From: Phascolarctobacterium sp.
Lineage (GTDB): Bacteria; Bacillota; Negativicutes; Acidaminococcales; Acidaminococcaceae
Length of the DNA: 6,216 nucleotides
Assembly (NCBI GenBank): GCA_024405645.1
Contig: JAKSOJ010000077.1
Location: 1-6,216 of the forward strand
Reading direction: 5' to 3'
The notes beneath the pieces are model-generated. The model worked only from the letters and a program-made list of their open reading frames with translations, did no database searches and had not been told where the DNA came from. This document shows, piece after piece, positions 1 through 5,629 of the stretch. Made by a program: the position numbers and the translations under genes. Position 1 is the stretch's first letter. Each line of letters starts with the position of its first letter.

Positions 1-2
1 AC

Positions 3-3000
3 ATGAATAAATTAGCTTTAGCATTGAGTGGTATATTGGTATGCTCTGGCGCAGGATATTTACACTGCGTTAATAATGTTGTGCCTAGATTTCTTCATGA
101 GCAATTACCTGTTATAGAAAAAATGGCCCCAGATTATATTAACGGCTCTGTAAAGATTGGTGGCTTTACTTGGGGCGGGGGCTTGTCTGTTGAAGTTGAT
201 AATGTAGTTGTAACTGATGCAACAAAGGAGAAGGTTGCAGTACTTCCCAAGACCATAGTATCTTTAAAGCCTTGGAAAGCTATTTTTGACAAAACTGAAA
301 AAGCTATCAGCAAGGTAGAATTCGTTAATCCAGAAGTTTTTCTTAAAATGGATGAGAAGGGTAAATGGAACATGCAATCCATTATGAAACCATCTGATTC
401 TACTGAAACTCCATTTTATGGATTAGCGCAGATTAGTGGTGGCAAATTACATGTTTCCATGCCTCAAGGTAAGTGGGATTTTGGCATTGATGGTAGCGTA
501 GAAGGTGGAGCCAATCCGAAATTTAATTTCGATTCTGTTATTACTGCTGGTAATGATAAACTTAAACTAGCTGGATTAATGACTACAAAAGCTATTGGCA
601 GAATGAGCGTCAATGCCGAAAATCTTTCCCTAGTGGCATATGCACCATTGGTAGAAGATTTTTCAAAAAAATACTTTGAGTTAAAAGATTTCTCTGGAGA
701 TGTCAAAAATCTACATTTGTTGTATGACAATGAAAAAGAAAAATTAAGTTTTTCTGGCGAGGCTGAGGCGAGTAATTTAAAAGGTAAGATTGTTCTATCT
801 GGCAATGAATATAATCTAAGTTTAAATGGCAAGGTTAAAGCAACGGATAATGTATTAAGTTTTAAAGATGTGCTAGCAAAAGTTGATGAAAATCAGATTG
901 ATTTTGCCGGTGTGGTAGACTTAACAAATCTTGAGAAACCTAAAGCTTCTGGCAGCTTGACTTCTAAAGAGTTGGTTTATGATGGCAGAAAAATCAATGA
1001 TGTAGTTTTACCTTTTGTTGCAGACGGGGCTTTGATAACCGTCAATAAGGCTGGATTTAAATATGGCGATGGCAATGTAGATATTAATGCTTCTTATGCC
1101 GTAGAAGACAAGTCTTTAGCTGCAGACTTTAACTTTAAAAATATTGCAGAAACTTTACCTGAGGTAGGGGAAGAGAACTTCCATATTAATGGTTCTGTTG
1201 CCGTATTGGCAAAAATTAACAATGAAAAAATAAATATTCAAGCTGCTGCTGATACAGTGGACTTTGCTTGGCGAAATATAAATCTTAATCGCATTGATTT
1301 TGATGGAGATTATGACGGCAAAAACTTGACGATAGGACATCTTTCTGCTTTGTCAGATCAAGGAAATTTTGCAACTAAAGGTACAGTTGGGCAAGATGGT
1401 GCCTTGAATTTAGAAGGTGGCATGTCTAATTTCCCCATCGATCCATTTATAAATTTGGCAACTGGACAAAACGGAAGCGGTCTTGCGACTACTGCGTTTA
1501 AACTCAAGGGAACTACGAAGAATCCTGAATTTGAAGGGTTGTTTCAATTTAAAGACATTAATTTTATGAAGCAAAATGTTAAAGAAGGGCATGGCTTCAT
1601 AGCTTTGAAAGATCATCTGCTTAATATTAAAAACCTTGAAGCAAACATGCCACAGGGTAAACATGTTGTTAATGGGTCAATTGATTTAGCAAAACAAGAT
1701 GCTGGGTTGAATTTAATTGTTGAATCTAATAATGTACGTATAGAACCGTTAGTTCAAGTAGTAACAGAAGATATTTCGGTTACTGGCAATTTAGACAATG
1801 TGTTGCAAATTCAGGGTTCAATTAATAATCCCAAAATTTATGGTGAGGCTCATGCATCTGATGGCAGTGCACAAAAGCAATTATTTAGTAATATTGATGG
1901 GCGATATTCTTATGAAGATGGTCTAGTATCTTTAAGAGATTTTGTTATAGATGCGTTTCTTGGCAAAATTACGCTTGATGGTAAGATGACCGCTGATAAA
2001 AGTCTGGATTTTAAACTTAATGCGCAAAATATTGACTTAAATAAGTTGCCTATTAAAGATAGCGAATATGATTTAGATGGCTTGTTGAATGCCCATGGCA
2101 GATTATTAGGAACTATGGATGCTCCTTATTTTGAAGGTGGTGTAGATAGTAAAGAATTCTTTATTAACAAAGAAAAATTTACTAAACTAGATGGTAATAT
2201 TAAAACAAATATTAAAGATGTTAATCATTTAGAGGTTTCCTTTAACCATCCCCATGATTCAGGAAAGTCGAGTGGATGTTATAAAGCTGATATTAATCTC
2301 GATAGAATTGCTCGCAGAGCAAAAGGTCAAATTCTAGCAACAAAAGGCAATGTTGCTGGTATACTTAGGGCTGCTAAACAGCCGTATCATATTCAAGGTG
2401 ACATGGATGGCGTAATTAATATTAGTCCTAATGGTCCAGGCTCTGGAATTCATGCAGATGTTGAGGTTAACAATGTAAAATTAAGAGATGTGCCTTATCA
2501 TAAAATGAAATTCCAAGGAAAACTTGCTAAAGGCATCATCTATTTTGATAATGTTATTTTACAGGAAAAAATTGATGATCTAAACAAAGGCGTTGTAACA
2601 GTTGCTGGCGACATTGATTTAAGAAAGAAAATATATAATGTGGTCTTGAATGCGAAAGATGCTAATCCTTCCATGGTGACTACATTTATGAATAATCCAC
2701 CAGAGGTTAAAGGCGAGGCAGATTTAGATATTAAACTTACTGGTCCATTTGCTATGCCAAATGGCGTAGGTGAGATTAATGTAAAAACTGGCAGTGTGGC
2801 GGGAGTTTCTTTTGATAATATCATTGGTCATTTTAATTTAGCTAATGATAATTTGAAAATACTTGATTTCATTGCTGCTAAAAATGCCTACAGTGTCAAA
2901 GCGGCAGGTGATGTTCCCATTGACCTTTTCCGTTTGAAAAATTCTCGTAAAAATCCTGAAGCCGAGATGAATATTTCTGTTGATTTAAGCGAGGCTAGAC

Positions 3001-4301
3001 TTGGAATATTACCAGTACTTACGAAATATGTTGAATGGGCTACTGGTGAAACTGAAGGTAAGGTTAATGTTGTTGGCACATTGGAGGAGCCACGACTTTT
3101 CGGTAAAGTAAAAATCACTGACGGTAACGTAAAAGTAAAATATATAGATACAGTTCTTGAGAATATTAACTTGGACGCAGATTTCCAAGGGAAAACGGTT
3201 GTTCTCGCTGATTTGTCTACAAAACTTGGTAAAGGTAAATTCTCCGCCAATGGTTCATATAGTCCCTTTGCAGATGCGGCAACAAGCTATAATTTGAATT
3301 TTAATGCAGATAATGCAGAAATTAAATCAGAAATGTTCAGTGGAATAATTAATGGTGACATTCAAATAAGTCCACAGAAATATTTTGATTTTAGTAAGAC
3401 TGTACCAGGAAAGACACCTAGCGAAGCATGGAGATCCCTAATCAAAGGCAATGTCAAACTTGATGATGTACTTATTAATATTGCTACTGTGCCTGAGACA
3501 GGTGAAGGTGAAAGCAACCTTGGCTTAGATTTGAAACTAGAACTTGGCAAAAAAGTACATATGCTTAATAGCAAGATGTATGATATCTGGCTTAAGGGTG
3601 GTTTAGATATTAAAGGTAGTACTCGTTTCCCTATGATTGATGGATCGATTCAATCTGAAAAGGGTACAATTACTTATTTGCGAACACATTTTAAGTTGGA
3701 TAAAGCAAAGCTGATTTGGCTAGAACCTGGTTCTTTCTTACCAAATGTTGATTTGTCTAGTAAGGCTAAATTCAGTAGGTATAATATTTTTATGGATATT
3801 ACAGGACCAGTTGCTGAGATGGATTTAAAACTAACAAGTGATCCAAGCTTGGAAAGAAATACATTGATAAGGATGTTAACGCTTCAAAGAGATTCTGCAG
3901 AGGCTGGGGATATTAATAGTAATGATGTGGCCAATTTGGCATCAATTGGTCTAGAAATGGCTGTTTTGGCCGATGTAGAAATGTGGATTAAGCAAACTCT
4001 TGGCCTTGACCAATTCCGGGTTTATACGGGTAAGGTTCGTAGTGGTGTTGGTTTTGAAGGACTTGGAAGTACAAAACGTGAACTAACAGAGGATGAAAAA
4101 ACACAATATAATCTGCTTGTTAGTAAATATTTGACTGATAAATTCTTAGTAGGATATACTACTAGCTTTAATGGTCTTGACAGAACATTATTTGGGCAGT
4201 ACGATATAAGTAAGCATCTAAATTTGACCTATTCTCGTAGCTATGAATTAGATAGCAAACCCAAGAATTGGTATGGTTTAGAGTACAACGTAAACTTTTA
4301 A
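3..4301 (+). CDS. tamB: TamB-like translocation/assembly module protein (AsmA/DUF490 superfamily)
   Basis: This is a 1432-residue envelope protein of the TamB type, longer than E. coli TamB (about 1260). Family members are anchored in the inner membrane and span the periplasm as a beta-rich grooved rod; they support outer-membrane protein assembly and phospholipid transport, with TamA or, where TamA is absent, BamA as the outer-membrane partner. Seen here: a hydrophobic anchor at residues 4-20; an AsmA-like start (residues 45-70, VKIGGFTWGGGLSVEVDNV); a very long stretch of short beta-type segments; six copies of G-x4-P-x3-G; and a C-terminal DUF490/TamB domain over roughly the last 350 residues, including the segment LTSDPSLERNTLIRML (from 1277) and a final aromatic-ending strand GLEYNVNF. 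There are only three cysteines. The start lies at the window edge, so its ribosome binding site cannot be seen and an upstream start is possible. The sigma factor gene follows after 23 bp. Family call is firm; the partner protein is inferred. Confidence 0.93.
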   Translation: MNKLALALSGILVCSGAGYLHCVNNVVPRFLHEQLPVIEKMAPDYINGSVKIGGFTWGGGLSVEVDNVVVTDATKEKVAVLPKTIVSLKPWKAIFDKTEKAISKVEFVNPEVFLKMDEKGKWNMQSIMKPSDSTETPFYGLAQISGGKLHVSMPQGKWDFGIDGSVEGGANPKFNFDSVITAGNDKLKLAGLMTTKAIGRMSVNAENLSLVAYAPLVEDFSKKYFELKDFSGDVKNLHLLYDNEKEKLSFSGEAEASNLKGKIVLSGNEYNLSLNGKVKATDNVLSFKDVLAKVDENQIDFAGVVDLTNLEKPKASGSLTSKELVYDGRKINDVVLPFVADGALITVNKAGFKYGDGNVDINASYAVEDKSLAADFNFKNIAETLPEVGEENFHINGSVAVLAKINNEKINIQAAADTVDFAWRNINLNRIDFDGDYDGKNLTIGHLSALSDQGNFATKGTVGQDGALNLEGGMSNFPIDPFINLATGQNGSGLATTAFKLKGTTKNPEFEGLFQFKDINFMKQNVKEGHGFIALKDHLLNIKNLEANMPQGKHVVNGSIDLAKQDAGLNLIVESNNVRIEPLVQVVTEDISVTGNLDNVLQIQGSINNPKIYGEAHASDGSAQKQLFSNIDGRYSYEDGLVSLRDFVIDAFLGKITLDGKMTADKSLDFKLNAQNIDLNKLPIKDSEYDLDGLLNAHGRLLGTMDAPYFEGGVDSKEFFINKEKFTKLDGNIKTNIKDVNHLEVSFNHPHDSGKSSGCYKADINLDRIARRAKGQILATKGNVAGILRAAKQPYHIQGDMDGVINISPNGPGSGIHADVEVNNVKLRDVPYHKMKFQGKLAKGIIYFDNVILQEKIDDLNKGVVTVAGDIDLRKKIYNVVLNAKDANPSMVTTFMNNPPEVKGEADLDIKLTGPFAMPNGVGEINVKTGSVAGVSFDNIIGHFNLANDNLKILDFIAAKNAYSVKAAGDVPIDLFRLKNSRKNPEAEMNISVDLSEARLGILPVLTKYVEWATGETEGKVNVVGTLEEPRLFGKVKITDGNVKVKYIDTVLENINLDADFQGKTVVLADLSTKLGKGKFSANGSYSPFADAATSYNLNFNADNAEIKSEMFSGIINGDIQISPQKYFDFSKTVPGKTPSEAWRSLIKGNVKLDDVLINIATVPETGEGESNLGLDLKLELGKKVHMLNSKMYDIWLKGGLDIKGSTRFPMIDGSIQSEKGTITYLRTHFKLDKAKLIWLEPGSFLPNVDLSSKAKFSRYNIFMDITGPVAEMDLKLTSDPSLERNTLIRMLTLQRDSAEAGDINSNDVANLASIGLEMAVLADVEMWIKQTLGLDQFRVYTGKVRSGVGFEGLGSTKRELTEDEKTQYNLLVSKYLTDKFLVGYTTSFNGLDRTLFGQYDISKHLNLTYSRSYELDSKPKNWYGLEYNVNF
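4177..4205 (+). promoter_or_regulatory. Candidate housekeeping promoter inside the 3' end of tamB
   Basis: A perfect -35 hexamer TTGACA (4177-4182) is followed after exactly 17 bp by TACGAT (4200-4205), a 4/6 match to the -10 consensus. Transcription would start near 4212, giving a leader of about 113 nt before the sigma factor gene. The site lies within codons for the last TamB strands (GLDRTLFGQYD), so the match may be constrained by protein coding and partly chance. If real, it gives the sigma factor expression independent of tamB. Confidence 0.42.
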
Positions 4302-4310
4302 TTTTTATGA

Positions 4311-4320
4311 GGGGAGGTGA
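4311..4320 (+). promoter_or_regulatory. Ribosome binding site that sets the sigma factor start
   Basis: GGGGAGGTGA is a near-complete match to the extended Shine-Dalgarno sequence. Its GGAGG core (4313-4317) is 7 nt from the ATG at 4325. It decides against two in-frame upstream ATGs: the one at 4307 begins just before this site and the one at 4268 lies inside tamB. Confidence 0.88.
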
Positions 4321-4324
4321 ACAG

Positions 4325-4957
4325 ATGTTACAAAGATATTTGGAGGAAATCAAAAAGACTCCTTTGCTCACTCAAGAGGAGGAATATGCTCTTTGGGAGT
4401 TGGAAAAACGAGGAGACTTGAATGCTCATAAAAAGTTGATGACTGCATATCAGCCATTAGTGTTTAAAATTGCTGTAGGTTTTAAGTTACCAGAGGATGA
4501 AACTTTAGAACTTATTCAAGAAGGAATGGTTGGGTTACTCGAAGCTGCTGAATCTTATGATTATACTCGTAAAGTGTCTTTTAGCCTGTTCGCTTCTTAT
4601 CGTATTAAAGGTAGCATGTTAGATTTCTTAAAAGCATCCAATAATAACGGCGTTCTCTATTTAGACAGTGAATTTGTTAATGGATATAGCTTAAAGGATT
4701 CTTTAGTAGCAGATTCCATATCGCCGGTAGAATATGCTGAACAGAAAATGCTTAATGCCAAGGTTGCTGAAGCAATAGAGCGGTTGCCAGAAAAAGAGCA
4801 GAAGGTTCTTTCTGCTATGTATTTAGAAGATCTTCCAGCTCAATCTGTTGCTGATGCTATTAATGTAAGTTTAGGTCATGTTTATAAATTGCAGAAGCGT
4901 GGCGTACGTAGAGTGCGTGGCATGCTTAGTCGGTTTATGCATGATTTGAATAAATAG
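4325..4957 (+). CDS. Sigma-70 family RNA polymerase sigma factor (regions 1.2-2 and 4, no full region 3)
   Basis: This 210-residue alternative sigma factor would direct RNA polymerase to a specific promoter set. Residues 2-20 (LQRYLEEIKKTPLLTQEEE) resemble region 1.2 of primary sigma factors. Region 2 spans about 36-103: LIQEGMVGLLEAAESYDY (63-80) is the core-binding 2.1/2.2 motif, and FSLFASYRIKGSMLDFL (86-102) is region 2.3/2.4, with the RIxGxxLD pattern typical of group 3 (FliA/SigB/WhiG-like) sigma factors. Region 4 spans about 146-202, with a helix-turn-helix at about 171-196 (SVADAINVSLGHVYKLQKRG) that should read the -35 element. Only about 43 residues separate regions 2 and 4, too few for a full region 3. 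The start at 4325 is chosen from the GGGGAGGTGA site 7 nt upstream. It follows tamB by 23 bp, so read-through plus an internal promoter is plausible. The regulon is unknown; an envelope role is inferred from context only. Confidence 0.94.
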   Translation: MLQRYLEEIKKTPLLTQEEEYALWELEKRGDLNAHKKLMTAYQPLVFKIAVGFKLPEDETLELIQEGMVGLLEAAESYDYTRKVSFSLFASYRIKGSMLDFLKASNNNGVLYLDSEFVNGYSLKDSLVADSISPVEYAEQKMLNAKVAEAIERLPEKEQKVLSAMYLEDLPAQSVADAINVSLGHVYKLQKRGVRRVRGMLSRFMHDLNK

Positions 4958-4960
4958 TAT

Positions 4961-4991
4961 TTAATAATAGTTAATAATAGGCGATTATTAA
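4961..4991 (+). repeat. Tandem 10-bp repeat and A/T-only inverted repeat after the sigma factor gene
   Basis: TTAATAATAG occurs twice in direct succession (4961-4970 and 4971-4980). The second copy starts an inverted repeat: TTAATAAT (4971-4978), loop AGGCG, ATTATTAA (4984-4991), an 8-bp perfect stem. The first copy can pair with the same right arm, so two alternative hairpins are possible. The stem has no G-C pairs and only TTTT follows (4997-5000), so it would be a poor intrinsic terminator. It may instead be a protein-binding site or a weak 3'-end hairpin. Confidence 0.5.
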
Positions 4992-5028
4992 AGTAATTTT
5001 AAGAAAAACTGCTAAAATTTGATGTAAT

Positions 5029-5037
5029 TGCTATAAA
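5029..5037 (+). promoter_or_regulatory. Candidate extended -10 promoter for the 163-residue membrane protein gene
   Basis: TGCTATAAA fits the extended -10 pattern TGn-TATAAA (TG at 5029-5030, hexamer 5032-5037, 5/6 match). The -35 position 17 bp upstream (CTGCTA, 5009-5014) matches TTGACA at only 3 of 6 bases, as is common for extended -10 promoters. The start would fall near 5044, giving a leader of about 74 nt. A consensus TATAAT at 5054-5059 is an alternative, but it has no recognisable -35. In such AT-rich DNA, chance matches are common. Confidence 0.4.
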
Positions 5038-5076
5038 TGACAGGATAACATTTTATAATTATTTATGACTATACAA

Positions 5077-5105
5077 CTGATAACTATATCTATTCTTAGT
5101 TTCAG
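5077..5105 (+). promoter_or_regulatory. Leader hairpin abutting a ribosome binding site
   Basis: CTGA-T-AACTA (5077-5086, T5081 bulged) pairs with TAGTTTCAG (5097-5105), giving a 9-bp stem with a 10-nt loop. The right arm includes the first two bases (A5104, G5105) of the AGGAGGT ribosome binding site of the next gene. The stem has three G-C pairs, so it is marginally stable and could modulate translation. It is a paper fold only. Confidence 0.35.
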
Positions 5106-5110
5106 GAGGT
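5104..5110 (+). promoter_or_regulatory. Ribosome binding site of the membrane protein gene
   Basis: AGGAGGT is a 7-base match to the anti-Shine-Dalgarno sequence, placed 7 nt before the ATG at 5118. It supports that start. Its left edge is included in the possible leader hairpin at 5077-5105. Confidence 0.88.
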
Positions 5111-5117
5111 ATTAGGC

Positions 5118-5609
5118 ATGGCAAAGTCTGGAAAATCTTTGTTTGACCGTATTGGTTCTGTTAAAAACAGTTTGGAAAATGCGGAACAAAGTTTTAAAGA
5201 CAATCAAGATATGCGTGGCGAATTAGATTTAATGTTGGCTGAAGCTGAATTAAAGAATTTAAGACGCAAAAAAGATGTGCCCTGGACATGGAATAGGCAT
5301 GTGTTGGCAATTTGTGTTGCTTGTATGGTTTTCTTTGGTGGCTTAGTTGGTTGGTATTTTGCAGTTGACCAATATCAGGATGTAAATGCCAAAGGAACTC
5401 CTATTATAAATTCAGCAAGTAAAGTTCAAAAAAGTGAACAAGCTAAGAATGTAATGCCAAGCAAACAGGCTTCGGTTAAAGATGACAAGATAGAATCTCC
5501 GCAGATTAAGTCAGAACCAAAACAAGGATCTTCGGATCTTAGTATAACAAAGAATGATATGCGTAGATTGGTTCGGTCTGCGCGAGTAGAACTCTCCAAT
5601 TCAAAATGA
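5118..5609 (+). CDS. Uncharacterised single-pass membrane protein
   Basis: I do not recognise this 163-residue protein. Residues 1-60 form a charged, probably helical N-terminal part (SLFDRIGSVKNSLENAEQSF, then ELDLMLAEAELKNL) ending in a basic cluster (RRKK, 49-52). Residues 61-82 (HVLAICVACMVFFGGLVGWYF onward) form one transmembrane segment. Residues 83-163 are hydrophilic, rich in Lys/Ser/Gln and probably disordered, ending with a short basic segment (ITKNDMRRLVRSARVELSNSK at the C-terminus). The positive cluster before the membrane segment predicts N-in topology with the tail outside the inner membrane. The start is set by AGGAGGT 7 nt upstream. It has its own candidate promoter and leader, and the next gene begins 20 bp after its stop, so the two are likely one transcript. 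The layout is compatible with an anti-sigma-like or envelope-tether protein, but there is no zinc-type HxxxCxxC anti-sigma motif and no function can be assigned. Confidence 0.85.
   Translation: MAKSGKSLFDRIGSVKNSLENAEQSFKDNQDMRGELDLMLAEAELKNLRRKKDVPWTWNRHVLAICVACMVFFGGLVGWYFAVDQYQDVNAKGTPIINSASKVQKSEQAKNVMPSKQASVKDDKIESPQIKSEPKQGSSDLSITKNDMRRLVRSARVELSNSK
5525..5540 (+). other. Potential cUUCGg tetraloop hairpin within the coding region
   Basis: AAGGATC flanks TTCG and is followed by GATCTT: pairs A5525-T5540, G5526-T5539 (G-U in RNA), G5527-C5538, A5528-T5537, T5529-A5536 and C5530-G5535 close the loop TTCG (5531-5534). C(UUCG)G is one of the most stable RNA tetraloops. No T-run follows, so it is not a terminator. 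The codons read Gly-Ser-Ser-Asp-Leu in a low-constraint tail of the protein. Confidence 0.4.
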
Positions 5610-5615
5610 AGTGTT

Positions 5616-5621
5616 AGGAGG
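5616..5621 (+). promoter_or_regulatory. Ribosome binding site that selects a TTG start
   Basis: AGGAGG lies 8 nt before the TTG at 5630, a standard spacing. The nearest ATG (5625) is only 3 nt away and opens a frame that stops after two codons. The first in-frame ATG (5645) is 23 nt away, too far. The TTG is therefore the best start. Confidence 0.82.
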
Positions 5622-5629
5622 AAGATGTT

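Noticed and set aside
36..71. Lipobox at Cys14 of TamB
   Set aside because: The preceding residues ILV do not match the small-residue pattern before the cysteine, and TamB proteins use an uncleaved membrane anchor.
464..832. Minus-strand open frame within tamB
   Set aside because: It lies wholly inside the coding region of a clear TamB protein and has no recognisable features; several others of similar size in tamB are equally unsupported.
4268..4324. N-terminal extension of the sigma factor from an upstream ATG inside tamB
   Set aside because: The extension overlaps the tamB end, has no sigma factor similarity, and translates through the GGGGAGGTGA site that fits the ATG at 4325.
4971..5000. 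Intrinsic terminator of the sigma factor gene
   Set aside because: The stem is A-T only, and just four T residues follow after a short gap, so it lacks the GC-rich stem and T-tract expected; it is kept only as a repeat.
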